Assembly (NCBI GenBank): GCA_030058085.1
Contig: JASGTU010000132.1
Location: 1-47,944, forward strand
DNA length: 47,944 nt
Direction of reading: 5' to 3'
Origin: Chloroflexota bacterium
GTDB taxonomy: Bacteria > Chloroflexota > Anaerolineae > Caldilineales > Caldilineaceae
Shown here: positions 8,094 through 16,989 of the stretch, in pieces
Layout of the letters: the number at the start of each line of letters is the position of its first letter
How positions within the stretch are numbered: the first letter of the stretch is position 1
Position numbers and translations under genes: made by a program
The notes under the pieces: generated by a model
Database searches by the model: none
The model's input: only the letters and a program-made list of their open reading frames with translations
What the model was told of the DNA's origin: nothing

Positions 8094-8783
8094 ATGAGCA
8101 TCTACACCCGACAACTCCCCCATCTCATCCTGCTCTTAGCCCTCATCGCCGGCGTGTTTTTTGTCCTCGACGACAATATGCTCGCCGGGCGCTTCTTCGG
8201 TCTGTCGACCGCGGCCTGGCTGGGCCTCGCCATCATCACGCCGATCCTCCACCAGGTCTATGTCTGGCTGGCCTGGCGCAGCGAACTAACCTCACAGCGC
8301 ATCACACGCCGTTTCGGCAAAGACGGCTTTTTCTACTATGCCGCCGGCTTCACCGCCTTCTTGGTTGCCCGCCTGCTGACCATTGTCGCGCTGGCCTACT
8401 CGAACCGCTATACGTGCCCGCTGCCCCCCGTGCCGGCCTACACGCTGGCAGTCGCGCTCCTCATCCCCGCGCTCTACCTGTTCTACTCGGTGCGCAAGCA
8501 CTTCGGCTTCAAGCGCGCTTACGGCATCGACCATTTCGACGATTCCTACCGGCGTCTGCCATTTGTCAGACAAGGCATCTTTCGCCTGACGGGCAACGCC
8601 ATGTATGTTTTCGGCTTCTTCGTCTTGTGGACGCCGGGCCTGTTCTTCTTGTCGCAAGCTGCGCTCCTAGCCGCCGCGTTCAACCACCTCTACATCTGGG
8701 TGCACTACTACTGCACCGAATTGCCCGACATCCGCCACATTTACGGTCAAGATTTCGGTAAAGAGTACGGCAAAGACCTCTGA
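8094..8783 (+). CDS. Membrane protein resembling isoprenylcysteine/phospholipid methyltransferases
   Basis: A 229-residue protein with about six hydrophobic segments (residues 10-26, 36-55, 80-100, 110-130, 165-185 and 190-205 approximately). The C-terminal layout, a GNAMYVFGFFVLW helix followed by HLYIWVHYYCTELPDIRHIYG, resembles the end of ICMT/PEMT-like methyltransferases, where a conserved Glu and a following R/Y-rich stretch bind S-adenosylmethionine. No clear Shine-Dalgarno precedes the ATG. Its neighbours do not reveal a substrate. It could instead be an uncharacterised NnrU-like membrane protein. Confidence 0.55.
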   Translation: MSIYTRQLPHLILLLALIAGVFFVLDDNMLAGRFFGLSTAAWLGLAIITPILHQVYVWLAWRSELTSQRITRRFGKDGFFYYAAGFTAFLVARLLTIVALAYSNRYTCPLPPVPAYTLAVALLIPALYLFYSVRKHFGFKRAYGIDHFDDSYRRLPFVRQGIFRLTGNAMYVFGFFVLWTPGLFFLSQAALLAAAFNHLYIWVHYYCTELPDIRHIYGQDFGKEYGKDL

Positions 8784-8804
8784 CCTTATAGCGCTCTGCA
8801 AGGG

Positions 8805-8817
8805 TTGCGCTATACTA
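8805..8817 (+). promoter_or_regulatory. Candidate -10 region TTGCGCTATACTA
   Basis: A TATACT hexamer (8811-8816) lies in a 13-base motif that recurs exactly before the beta-propeller gene (28440-28452) and with one change at 42169-42181. No good -35 is visible. It would give a leader of about 80 bases for the aminotransferase. Confidence 0.4.
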
Positions 8818-8904
8818 GGTTAGCGACAATGCAGGGGCCGGCCGCGCGCCAGCCCCACAGAGCTATGCGCCTGGCCGCCACAGACACACAAGGGGGAATC
8901 AGAC

Positions 8905-10098
8905 ATGAAACTCGCACAACGACTGGATAACCTGGGGACGGAGACAGCCTTTGCCGTATCGGCCGCGGCCGCGGCATGGGCGGCGCAGGGACACAAGGTC
9001 TACCCGTTCCATCTAGGCGACATCAACATTCCCACGCCGGCCAACATCGTCGAGGCCGCGCTCAAGGCGATCCGCGACGGCTACACGGGTTACTGCCCCG
9101 GCGCGGGCATTCCCGCTCTGCGCGACGTGATCGCGCAGGATGTGGGCGCCAAGCGACAGGTGCGCTACAGCGCCGAGAACGTCTCCGTCCAGCCCGGCGG
9201 CAAGCCTGTGATCGGCAAGTTCCTTTCCGCGGTCCTGGACCCCGGCGACGAGGCCCTCTACCCCAACCCGGGCTACCCCATCTACGAATCGCAGATCGAA
9301 TATCTGGGCGGCATCGCCGTGCCTTACGGCTATGTCGAGAGCGACGGCGCCTACACGCTGGACATGGACCGCATCCGCGCCGCCATCACCCCGCGCACGC
9401 GCGTGCTGGTCTACAACAACTACCACAACCCCACCGGCGCCCAGTCCTCTCGCCAAGAGATGGAAGAGTTGGCCGAACTCGCCCTGCGCCACGACCTCTG
9501 GGTGCTCAGCGACGACGCCTATCACGAGATGCGCTACGCCGGAGAACCGCTCTCCATCGTCAACTTGCCCGGCATGCAAGAGCGCACGGTCATCCTCTAC
9601 ACCTGCTCCAAGCGCTTCGCCATGACAGGTTGGCGCATCGGCGCGGCCATCGGCCCCAAAGAGGTGATCGACGCCATCAGCAAGCTGAACACCAACGCCG
9701 AATCGTGCACCACGCATTTCATGCAGCACGCCATGGTCGAAGCCATCCCCGGCGACACGTCCGGCCCCGACGCCATCCTGGCGGAGCTAGAGGCGCGACG
9801 CGACGCGGCCGTCGCCGGCCTCAACGCCATCGACGGCATCTCCATCGCCGCGCCGGAGAGCACGTTCTACCTCTATCCGAATGTGACGAAGATCATGGAG
9901 AGGAAGGGGCTGCAGGACGTCAACCAACTGATGGACCAGGCCCTGAAGCAGAGCGACGTTTCCTTCTGCACGCGGCATCACTTCGGCCGCGCCGTACCCG
10001 GCGAGACGCAGCATTACATCCGCCTGGCCTACTCCGGCATCGACGTGCCGTCGATCAACGAAGGCCTACGGCGGCTCAAGGCCTACTTCGAGGCGTAG
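8905..10098 (+). CDS. Class I/II pyridoxal-phosphate aminotransferase
   Basis: A 397-residue fold-type I PLP enzyme of the aspartate/aromatic aminotransferase group. The internal aldimine lysine is Lys236 in CSKRFAMTGWRIG. NPTGAQ carries the PLP-phosphate and substrate-contacting Asn, and LSDDAYHEMRY carries the Asp and Tyr that contact the cofactor ring. The N-terminus has GDINIPTP and the YCPGAGIPALRD stretch usual in this family. GGGGGAA precedes the ATG. A strong terminator follows, so it is probably monocistronic. The amino-acid specificity is not readable. Confidence 0.9.
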   Translation: MKLAQRLDNLGTETAFAVSAAAAAWAAQGHKVYPFHLGDINIPTPANIVEAALKAIRDGYTGYCPGAGIPALRDVIAQDVGAKRQVRYSAENVSVQPGGKPVIGKFLSAVLDPGDEALYPNPGYPIYESQIEYLGGIAVPYGYVESDGAYTLDMDRIRAAITPRTRVLVYNNYHNPTGAQSSRQEMEELAELALRHDLWVLSDDAYHEMRYAGEPLSIVNLPGMQERTVILYTCSKRFAMTGWRIGAAIGPKEVIDAISKLNTNAESCTTHFMQHAMVEAIPGDTSGPDAILAELEARRDAAVAGLNAIDGISIAAPESTFYLYPNVTKIMERKGLQDVNQLMDQALKQSDVSFCTRHHFGRAVPGETQHYIRLAYSGIDVPSINEGLRRLKAYFEA

Positions 10099-10116
10099 TT
10101 TTCCCATCGCACGCAC

Positions 10117-10154
10117 GCCCTCCGGGAAGCTGCCGGTTTCCTGGAGGGCTTTTT
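10117..10154 (+). terminator. Rho-independent terminator after the aminotransferase gene
   Basis: GCCCTCC at the left (from 10117) pairs with GGAGGGC (to 10149), with further pairing of GGGAA and TTTCC inside. Five T residues follow (10150-10154). It sits 18 bases after the stop. Confidence 0.85.
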
Positions 10155-10165
10155 GTTTCCGCCCT

Positions 10166-11110
10166 CTATGCCGGCTGCCCGCCGCGCAGCATCTCGGCGA
10201 CGGTTGCGGGGCTGATCCGGCCTTCCATCGGCCCAAAAGCAGCAGCGTTGAGCGCGCCGGCCGCGGCCGCGGTGCGGGCGCACTCAGCCAGGGGTTTGCC
10301 CTCCAGCAGCCCGCAGAGGAAGCCGGCGTCGAAGCAGTCCCCCGCGCCGGTAGGATCGACCTCCTCGATGGGGAAGGCGGGCGCATCGATCTGCTTCGTG
10401 CGCGTAAAGACCGTACAGCCCTGCTTGCCGCGCTTGAGCACGATCACCTCCAGCGGCCAGGCGGCGAAAGCGCGGCGCACGTTCTCCTCGACCTCCTCCG
10501 CGCCGCCGAGCATCGCCAACTCGGTCACGCCGGGCAGCAGGACGCTACACTTCGCCAACAACGGCTCGACCAGTTCGCCCAAGCTGCGTTCGCCCAACAA
10601 CTCGGGGCGAATGTTGGGGTCGAAGCTGATTTTAGCCCCGCGCGCGTGGAAGAATGCCATCGTATCGAAAATGCGCGCGCGGAAAGCGTCGTTCGCCATC
10701 AGCGAGCAGCCCATGACGTGGAAAAAGGCGGGGTCGCGGACCGCAGCCGCATCGGTCAGGTCGCCCAGCACAGCCGGCGTGTTGTCGATGTGGTAGATGA
10801 ACTTGCGCGAGCCGTCGTCAAAGTAGGTGACGAAGGCGACCGCGGTTGCCATGTGCGCCATCTGCGCCACGTTGCTGCTGTCGACGCCGTCCGCCTGCAG
10901 CCGGTCGAGCACGCAGCGCCCGAAATCGTCTGCGCCGACGCCGCCGATGATGCCCGCGGCATGGCCGAGTCGGGCAACCGTGTCGATGAAGATGGCCGGC
11001 GCGCCGCTGGGAAACGGCCCCAGGAACTCCCCGACCCGGTCGAGCGGCATCCCCGGCCGCGGCCGCATAATCTCAACGAGAATTTCACCCATCGTCCAGA
11101 TGCTTGGCAT
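10166..11110 (-). CDS. PfkB-family carbohydrate kinase
   Basis: A 314-residue ribokinase-family sugar kinase. The N-terminal PfkB region includes GEILVEI, GGVGADDFG and the sugar-lid segment. The C-terminal signature is DPTGAGDCFDAGF near residue 255, where the Asp of GAGD is the catalytic base and the Gly-rich loop forms the anion hole. GGAG lies before the ATG on this strand. It converges on the aminotransferase gene. Family members phosphorylate ribose, fructose, tagatose, 2-keto-3-deoxygluconate or nucleosides. The sequence alone does not decide, though it fits the sugar/polyol importers nearby. Confidence 0.85.
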   Translation of the reverse strand: MPSIWTMGEILVEIMRPRPGMPLDRVGEFLGPFPSGAPAIFIDTVARLGHAAGIIGGVGADDFGRCVLDRLQADGVDSSNVAQMAHMATAVAFVTYFDDGSRKFIYHIDNTPAVLGDLTDAAAVRDPAFFHVMGCSLMANDAFRARIFDTMAFFHARGAKISFDPNIRPELLGERSLGELVEPLLAKCSVLLPGVTELAMLGGAEEVEENVRRAFAAWPLEVIVLKRGKQGCTVFTRTKQIDAPAFPIEEVDPTGAGDCFDAGFLCGLLEGKPLAECARTAAAAGALNAAAFGPMEGRISPATVAEMLRGGQPA

Positions 11111-11346
11111 GGTTGGCTCCAGGTTCGTGGTTGGCTTGTTACGTTAGGCGTCTGTCCTTTGCGGTTTAGCGCTGTTCTTGATCCTAGCGGACAAAGGCGC
11201 GGCTTGGCAACTGTGGTATGCTGGGTGACGCTGCGCTGCGTTGCCGCCGGCGAATGTCGCAGGTTGGCGTTTGGCTTTTGGCAGCCGGCGCGCTAAGCCT
11301 GTGGCGTCCTGCAACGGACGTCGAAAGCCGTTAAGGAGCCGCACCA

Positions 11347-12093
11347 TTGAACTACCACCGCGCTACACTGGAGACCTGTGTCAACGCCGAAGGCGCAGTC
11401 GTGGTCATCGACGTGATCCGCGCCTTCACCTCCGCCGCCTATGCTTTCGGCGCAGGCGCAGCCGTCATTACCCTGGTCTCGACCATCGACGAGGCTTTCG
11501 CCCTGCGCCAGCAGAACCCGGACGCCCTGATCATGGGCGAGGACGGCGGCAAGCCCATCCCCGGCTTCGACTTCAGCAACTCGCCTACGCACTACCTGGA
11601 CATCGATCTGAGCGGACACAGCCTGATCCAGCGCACCACCCACGGCACGCAAGGCGTGGTGCGCTCTGTGCGGGCGGACACGCTGCTCACCGCCAGTTTT
11701 CCCTGCGCACGCGCCACCGCGGCGCGGCTGCGCGCCCTCCAGCCGCAGCAGGTCACCTTCGTCATCACCGGCTGGGAAGGAGACGGCCTCTGGGGCGACG
11801 AGGACATGGCCTGCGCCGACTACCTGGAAGCGCTGTTGCGCGGCCTGGACCCGGACCCCGCGCCCTACCTGGATCGGGTGCGGCATTCGCCGACCGGCCT
11901 GCTCTTCGCCGACCCGACGGTCACGCACTTTTCGCCGGATGACCTGCCCCTTTGCGTGGCGCTGGACCGCTTCGACTTCGCCATGCAGGTCGAGCGCCAA
12001 GACGGACTGCTGCACATGACGCCGGTTGCGGCAACTCAAGGCGGCGAAGAATCGGCGGATGGGGATTGCGCCAAACCCCGTTTCATGGCATGA
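11347..12093 (+). CDS. 2-phosphosulfolactate phosphatase (ComB) family protein
   Basis: A 248-residue ComB-family protein. Typical segments are VVIDVIRAFTSA, the GED-G-KPIPGFDFSNSP block and TTHGTQGV, matching the family's VVIDVLRATT, GE..G..I.GFD.GNSP and TTNGT. ComB hydrolyses 2-phosphosulfolactate in coenzyme M synthesis in methanogens; bacterial homologues are common and mostly of unknown role. The start is TTG with AAGGAG about 10 bases upstream. No other sulfolactate or coenzyme M gene is visible, so a different phosphatase substrate is likely. Confidence 0.8.
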   Translation: MNYHRATLETCVNAEGAVVVIDVIRAFTSAAYAFGAGAAVITLVSTIDEAFALRQQNPDALIMGEDGGKPIPGFDFSNSPTHYLDIDLSGHSLIQRTTHGTQGVVRSVRADTLLTASFPCARATAARLRALQPQQVTFVITGWEGDGLWGDEDMACADYLEALLRGLDPDPAPYLDRVRHSPTGLLFADPTVTHFSPDDLPLCVALDRFDFAMQVERQDGLLHMTPVAATQGGEESADGDCAKPRFMA

Positions 12094-12319
12094 TGATAAC
12101 AGTGAAATTCCAGCACATGCCATCCGAATCGCCAACGGTATTTTGCCCCTAGCTGGGACATCCTCTTTGCGCCGTGTCCGATTTTCCGGCGCTGCACCTT
12201 TCCACACAACCGTTTCGGCATCGTAGATTTCCAACACGTCCTCTTTCATCGCTACACCCGGGGAGCAACCCAAGCCCCGGCATCTCACAACAACGACCCG
12301 CAAAGGAGGAAGGCTTGGT

Positions 12320-12838
12320 GTGATGGAAACGAAGAGGTCCTCTCGATGGGGACGAACACAATGGGCGATGCTGGCGGCGGCTTTGATGGCGGGCGTCGCT
12401 TTGGGGTTGGGTCTGTTCACCTTCGGCTATGCCGAGGGGCTTTCCTACTTCTCCAGCGATCCCCAAGCCTGCATCAACTGCCATGCCATGCAAGATCAGT
12501 GGGACGGCTGGAATCACTCCAGCCATCGCAACGTGGCGACCTGTAACGACTGCCACACGCCGCATCGCTTTCCGGACAAGTGGATCGTGAAAGGCATCAA
12601 CGGCTGGAACCACAGCCTTGCCTTCACCACCGGCGACTACCCTGATCCCATCCGTATCCGTGGGTTCAATTCGGCCATCGCCGAAGAAAATTGCAAAGAC
12701 TGCCACCAGCAAGTGGTGAGCATGATCCAGCATTTCGACACAGCCGGCTATGCACACGCCAGCTTTGACAGCGCCACGGAGATGTCTTGCGTGCGCTGTC
12801 ACGGCAACGTGGGGCATCGGAGCGCCGCGCGCGACTGA
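12320..12838 (+). CDS. nrfH: NrfH-type tetraheme cytochrome c (quinol dehydrogenase)
   Basis: A 172-residue membrane-anchored NapC/NirT-family cytochrome. An N-terminal transmembrane segment (about 16-38) is followed by four CxxCH heme sites at 51-55, 75-79, 125-129 and 157-161. It should oxidise menaquinol and pass electrons to NrfA on the outer face of the membrane. The gene lies 77 bases before nrfA, the usual NrfHA pairing. AGGAGG (12304-12309) precedes adjacent GTG (12320) and ATG (12323) codons, and either could be the start. Confidence 0.92.
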   Translation: MMETKRSSRWGRTQWAMLAAALMAGVALGLGLFTFGYAEGLSYFSSDPQACINCHAMQDQWDGWNHSSHRNVATCNDCHTPHRFPDKWIVKGINGWNHSLAFTTGDYPDPIRIRGFNSAIAEENCKDCHQQVVSMIQHFDTAGYAHASFDSATEMSCVRCHGNVGHRSAARD

Positions 12839-12915
12839 CAACGCGCGACTGACAAAACGCCGCAACCGGCTGTCACTGGCCTTTCACCGATCTGCGCAAA
12901 AGGAGGATTCACGCG

Positions 12916-14265
12916 ATGCGCTTTTTGTCCACACGCCAATTTTGGCTCTATGTAGCGGTCTTCGTGGTGGCGGCAGCCGTCACCGCCGGCGTGGCCGCCC
13001 TGCTCATGAATATACAGACCCGCAAGATGGAGGCGGTGCAGTATCCGCTCAAAGTCATCGAAATCCCCGCGGATGAGCTCGACCCTGAGGTGTGGGGCAA
13101 AAACTTCCCCGTCCAGTACGACTCGTTCAAGAAGACGGAGACGGATTACGGCTCGACCGCCTATGGCGGCTCCACCGTCTATAGCAAGTTGGAACGCTAC
13201 CCTGCTATGACGCGGCTGTGGGCGGGTTACGCCTTCTCCGTCGACCACAACGAAGAGCGCGGCCACTACTACGCCCTGATCGACCAAAAGGAAACGCGCC
13301 GCGTCACCGAGTACAACCAGCCGGGCGCCTGCGCCAACTGCCACGCGGCCGAAGCGCCCCAACTGATCGAGGAAATGGGTTGGGAGGAATTCAACCGCAC
13401 GCCCTATAACGAACTGGCCGACAGTCTGCACCGGGGCACGTCGTGCGCCGACTGCCACGACCCCGACACGATGGCCCTGCGCATCACCCGGCCCGCACTG
13501 CTCAACGCCATGGAAGCGCAAGGCATCGACATCACCCAGGCCACCCGCCAGGAAATGCGCACCTACGTCTGCGCCCAGTGCCACGTCGAATACTACTTCG
13601 CCGGCGAAGACAAGGTGCTGACCTTCCCGTGGACCGAAGGCAACACCATCGCCCAGGGCAAGACCATCGATGAAATCGAAGCCTACTACAAGAAAATCGG
13701 CTTCACCGACTGGACCCATGCCGAGACCGGCGGCGGCATGATCAAGATGCAGCACCCCGAAACCGAATTGTTCTCCACATCGCTGCATTATCGCTCAGGC
13801 GTAGCCTGCGCCGACTGCCACATGCCTTACATGCGCGAGGGCAGCGTCAAGGTGTCCGATCACTGGCTGCGCAGCCCGCTCGTCAACATCAGCGCTTCGT
13901 GCCAGACCTGCCATAAGTTCTCGGAAGGCGATCTGCTCGACCGCGTAGCCGTGATCCAAAAGACGACCGCGGAACTGTTGCGCAAGACTGAGGACGCCAA
14001 TCTCGCCGCCATCGACGCCATCGTCGCGGCCAAAGAGGCCGGCGCAACGGATGAGCAACTGGCCGAAGCGATGGAGTTGCACCGCTGGTCGCAGATGCGT
14101 TGGGACTTCATCTCATCTGAAAACAGCACCGGCTTCCACAGCCCGCAAGAGGCGGCTCGCGTCTTGGCGGACGCCATCGACCTGGCGCGCCAGGCGGAGT
14201 TGTCCGCGTTCAAGGTCATGGCCGAAACGCAGACCGCCGCTACGTTGGGGCTGGCCGCGCAGTAA
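12916..14265 (+). CDS. nrfA: Ammonia-forming cytochrome c nitrite reductase, CxxCH first-heme type
   Basis: A 449-residue pentaheme nitrite reductase (six-electron reduction of nitrite to ammonium). Heme sites are at 139-143, 177-181, 219-223, 298-302 and 329-333. The first reads CANCH rather than the lysine-ligated CxxCK of E. coli NrfA. Active-site features remain: Arg in the segment after heme 2 (189 or 192), Tyr in CHVEYYF (226/227), and KMQHPE with Lys277, Gln279 and His280. The N-terminus is a hydrophobic anchor (about 9-31) rather than an obviously cleaved signal. AAAGGAGG precedes the ATG. It forms an operon with nrfH and is followed by a terminator. Confidence 0.93.
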   Translation: MRFLSTRQFWLYVAVFVVAAAVTAGVAALLMNIQTRKMEAVQYPLKVIEIPADELDPEVWGKNFPVQYDSFKKTETDYGSTAYGGSTVYSKLERYPAMTRLWAGYAFSVDHNEERGHYYALIDQKETRRVTEYNQPGACANCHAAEAPQLIEEMGWEEFNRTPYNELADSLHRGTSCADCHDPDTMALRITRPALLNAMEAQGIDITQATRQEMRTYVCAQCHVEYYFAGEDKVLTFPWTEGNTIAQGKTIDEIEAYYKKIGFTDWTHAETGGGMIKMQHPETELFSTSLHYRSGVACADCHMPYMREGSVKVSDHWLRSPLVNISASCQTCHKFSEGDLLDRVAVIQKTTAELLRKTEDANLAAIDAIVAAKEAGATDEQLAEAMELHRWSQMRWDFISSENSTGFHSPQEAARVLADAIDLARQAELSAFKVMAETQTAATLGLAAQ

Positions 14266-14297
14266 CGCCTCTCTAGGCGGATCGTTGTCGCAGCGAA

Positions 14298-14332
14298 CAG
14301 GGTTGCCGCGGTTCACGGCAGCCCTGTTTTTT
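14298..14332 (+). terminator. Rho-independent terminator of nrfHA
   Basis: CAGGGTTGCCG pairs with CGGCAGCCCTG (one G-U pair) around a short loop, followed by six T residues (14327-14332). It lies 32 bases after the nrfA stop. Confidence 0.9.
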
Positions 14333-14384
14333 CCGTTTCGTCCCAGTATTGCCGGCCCGGACAACGCGGCAAGCTGTCTGTAGC

Positions 14385-14436
14385 GGCGGCATCCCTGCCG
14401 CCGAATGGCCAAGCTCGTGCGCTAAGGATAGTGCGC
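14385..14436. repeat. Two-hairpin dispersed repeat, copy A
   Basis: Hairpin 1 is GGCGGC-ATCCCT-GCCGCC (14385-14402). Hairpin 2 is a GCGCTAAGGATAGTGCGC palindrome (14419-14436). The same two-part layout occurs at 40231-40336 and, inverted, at 45606-45658; hairpin 2 alone is clear at 38030-38047. Confidence 0.65.
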
Positions 14437-14489
14437 CCACGAACTCCGCGGACAAAATCGCCGGCCTGGGAACACCGGCCAAAATGCCC

Positions 14490-14518
14490 TTGACCTAGCC
14501 CCCAATCGCGTGTACATT
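14490..14518 (+). promoter_or_regulatory. Sigma70-type promoter for the second ABC operon
   Basis: TTGACC (14490-14495) and TACATT (14513-14518) are separated by 17 bases. The start would be near 14525, about 205 bases before the ATPase ATG. Confidence 0.6.
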
Positions 14519-14730
14519 GGATGTGCAGCGACGGCGATTAGCGCTCCCCAGCGCAGTATTCCATCGCGGCCCCGCGCGCATTTGGTCTGTCGTCGCCCAT
14601 CGCACAACACCGCTCATCAGTTCACCGGCATACCGCGCGGCGGTTTTGTGCGCCATCAAGCAGCCGGCTTCCGCTCGTCGCCAACCCGACAGCCAACCGG
14701 CGCATACCACCCTGAAAAAAGGCGGCGCGT

Positions 14731-15558
14731 ATGTCGTCCCAGCAGACGCCTATCGTCGAGATGCGCAACATCCACAAGCGTTTTGGCGCGGTGCAGGCAT
14801 TGCGCGGCGTGGACCTGGAGCTCTACCCCGGCGAGATCCTCGGCCTGGTGGGGGACAACGCCGCGGGCAAGTCCACGCTCATGAAAGTCCTAAGCGGCGC
14901 CTACCTACCCAACGAAGGCGATATCTTGCTCCACGGACAGCCGGCCCACATTGCCAACCCGGAAGATTCGCGGCGGCTCGGCATCGAGATGGTCTACCAG
15001 GATTTCGCCCTGTGCAACAACTTGGATGTCGCCGCCAACGTCTTCTTGGGTCGGGAAGTCGTGCGCTGGCGTTTGGGCTCCCTGCGCTGGATGAACAAGC
15101 GCACGATGGAGCAGCGGGCGCGCACCATGCTCGACCGGCTGCGCATCGACATCTCCTCGGTGAGGCTGCGCGTGGAGAATCTCTCCGGCGGCCAACGCCA
15201 AGCCGTAGCGATCGGCCGCGCCATCGCCTTCGACGCCAAGGTCATCATCATGGACGAGCCGACCGCGGCGTTGAGCGTAGCCGCCATCGACAAGGTGCTG
15301 GACCTGATCAGCTCGCTGCGCGAACACGGCGCGTCGATCATCATCATCAGCCACCGGCTCGAAGATATCTTCCGCATCGGCGATCGCGTGGCGGTGCTGC
15401 GTCAGGGCCGCAAAGTCGCCGACCGGCCTGTGGCAGGGGACATCCACGAATTCCGCGAGCAGGTTGTGGCCTACATGGTAGGCGCGCGCGACGACTACGG
15501 AAGTGAGAACGACGGCGAAAACGGCGCAGTTCGCTCACCCTCGCCCGTTAACGCCTGA
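14731..15558 (+). CDS. Sugar ABC transporter ATP-binding protein (single domain)
   Basis: A 275-residue ABC ATPase. Walker A is GDNAAGKST, where Ala replaces the usual Gly of GAGKST. The signature is LSGGQRQ, Walker B is [11 protein letters not shown], and the switch is IIISHRL. It is close in layout to the ATPase of operon 1 and of the single-domain FrcA type. It is the first gene of an ATPase-SBP-permease operon, the reverse order of operon 1. A short Ser/Asp/Glu-rich tail follows the fold. The start ATG has only a weak GGCGG upstream. Confidence 0.92.
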   Translation: MSSQQTPIVEMRNIHKRFGAVQALRGVDLELYPGEILGLVGDNAAGKSTLMKVLSGAYLPNEGDILLHGQPAHIANPEDSRRLGIEMVYQDFALCNNLDVAANVFLGREVVRWRLGSLRWMNKRTMEQRARTMLDRLRIDISSVRLRVENLSGGQRQAVAIGRAIAFDAKVIIMDEPTAALSVAAIDKVLDLISSLREHGASIIIISHRLEDIFRIGDRVAVLRQGRKVADRPVAGDIHEFREQVVAYMVGARDDYGSENDGENGAVRSPSPVNA

Positions 15559-15697
15559 CGCCTGGAGTTTGACGCATAGCGTGTGAGACGCATTGTTCAT
15601 CAGCCTCATCCATTATCCCATTACATGCCAACGTTGCGTTCCCTGTTGATGAGGTAAACGGCAAACTTTTCCGGTTCATATCACAGGAGGTGTTTCC

Positions 15698-16867
15698 ATG
15701 AAACGCATCGGTCTTTGGCTATCCCTGCTCATCGTAGCAGGACTAGTTCTGTCGGCCTGCGCTGCGCCGGCCGCGCCGGCCCCGGCAGCGGAAGCGCCGG
15801 CGGCAGAAGAACCCGCGGCAGAGGAAGCCCCCGCCGAAGAAGCGGCGCCGGCAGAGGAGGCGGCTCCCACCGAAGCCCCGGAAGAAGAAGCTGCAGCGGA
15901 AGAAGCCCCGGCAGAAGAACTTCACCCCGCCCTGGCGGACGGTAAAATCACGATTGCGTGGATCCCCAAAGCGCTTAACAACCCCGTCTTCGAACTCGGC
16001 CGCGACGGGGCGATGGTCAAGGCTGCCGAACTGACGGAGGCCGGCCCCTATGAGGTCGAAGCCCTCTACGTAGGCTCCGTCGCCTCCGACATGGCCGAAC
16101 AGGCCCGCGTCATGGAAGACATGATCGCCCAGGGCGTCGACGCCATCGGCGTCTCGTGCAACGACCCCGACGGCTGCATCGACCCCATCAACAAGGCCGT
16201 CGCCGCCGGCATCGAAGTCATGACCTGGGACTCTGACGCGCCGGACAGCGACCGCTTCACCTACCTAGGCGTCAGCAACTATGACGGCGGTCGCGCCGCG
16301 GCGGACCTGCTCGTGCGCTCCATGGGCGAGGAAGGCAGGGTCGCCCTGTTGACCGGCGTTCCCGGCGCGCTCAACCTGGAAGAGCGCATCCGCGGCTTCA
16401 CCGACGTGATCACCGAGAACTACCCGAACATCGAGATTGTGACCACGGTCGCCTGCTACGACGACATCAACCAGGGCGTGCAGGTGATCGAGGAAACCAT
16501 GCAGGCTCACCCGGACCTGACGGGCTGGTTCTTCGTCGGCCTATGGCCGCTCTTCGCCGACCGCGGCTCCATGCCGCTGTGGGAAGAGGCTGCCGCCTCC
16601 GGCAACCTGACCACCATCGTCTTCGACACCCTGCCCGTCGAGTTGGAGTATATGAAGGACGGGCTCGTGCAGGGCTTGGTCGGCCAGAAGTACTGGGGCT
16701 GGGGCTATGACACTGTGCAGATGATCTACGACCGGCTCGTCGAGGGCGCGGAGTACGACGACTGGACCGACTCGGGCATGGACATCGTCACGCCCAATAA
16801 TGTGGATGCCATGATCGAGGCCTGGGAGACGTCGGACTTCACCAAGCCGCTGCCGGATCCGTTCTAA
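15698..16867 (+). CDS. Ribose-type ABC transporter substrate-binding lipoprotein
   Basis: A 389-residue sugar-binding lipoprotein of the RbsB-like class. The lipobox is LSAC (18-21). Residues 22-77 are a Pro-Ala-Glu linker like those of the other two binding proteins in the window. The binding fold begins at [16 protein letters not shown]. It includes [32 protein letters not shown] and a C-terminal domain with [17 protein letters not shown], typical of autoinducer-2/rhamnose-like binders. AGGAGG (15685-15690) gives a strong start. It lies between its ATPase and permease genes. The ligand is unknown. Confidence 0.9.
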   Translation: MKRIGLWLSLLIVAGLVLSACAAPAAPAPAAEAPAAEEPAAEEAPAEEAAPAEEAAPTEAPEEEAAAEEAPAEELHPALADGKITIAWIPKALNNPVFELGRDGAMVKAAELTEAGPYEVEALYVGSVASDMAEQARVMEDMIAQGVDAIGVSCNDPDGCIDPINKAVAAGIEVMTWDSDAPDSDRFTYLGVSNYDGGRAAADLLVRSMGEEGRVALLTGVPGALNLEERIRGFTDVITENYPNIEIVTTVACYDDINQGVQVIEETMQAHPDLTGWFFVGLWPLFADRGSMPLWEEAAASGNLTTIVFDTLPVELEYMKDGLVQGLVGQKYWGWGYDTVQMIYDRLVEGAEYDDWTDSGMDIVTPNNVDAMIEAWETSDFTKPLPDPF

Positions 16868-16881
16868 ACCGCGCTGGTGTG

Positions 16882-16915
16882 TGCGCCGCTGCATATTGTT
16901 ACACATGCAGCGGCG
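16882..16915. promoter_or_regulatory. First hairpin between binding-protein and permease genes (operon 2)
   Basis: GCGCCGCTGCAT (16882-16893) pairs perfectly with ATGCAGCGGCGC (16904-16915) across a 10-base loop, 14 bases after the binding-protein stop. No T-run follows. Confidence 0.75.
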
Positions 16916-16944
16916 CATGCTGGAGCGGAAACGTTGCCTACCTT

Positions 16945-16972
16945 GCGGTCGGGGCGGCATCGCCCCGACCGC
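16945..16972. promoter_or_regulatory. Second hairpin between binding-protein and permease genes (operon 2)
   Basis: GCGGTCGGGGCG (16945-16956) pairs perfectly with CGCCCCGACCGC (16961-16972) around a GCAT loop. It ends 17 bases before the permease ATG, so it could also affect access to that start. Confidence 0.75.
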
Positions 16973-16989
16973 AGCCACGGAGAATCGCC

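Larger units (their letters stand above)
14266..14730. other. Intergenic region: terminator, hairpin repeat, promoter
   Basis: This 465-base gap holds the nrfA terminator, copy A of the dispersed two-hairpin repeat, and a promoter for the second ABC operon. The remaining leader (about 14525-14730) has no gene or known riboswitch that I can recognise. Confidence 0.6.

Noticed and set aside
8976-10796. A 606-codon plus-strand frame overlapping the aminotransferase and kinase genes
   Set aside because: It is Arg/His/Pro-rich, matches no family and runs through a terminator. Both overlapped genes have clear active-site motifs.
12095-12319. Possible Rex or FNR/NnrR-type site before nrfH
   Set aside because: Fragments such as AGTGAAATTCCAG lack a second half-site, so I do not claim an operator here.
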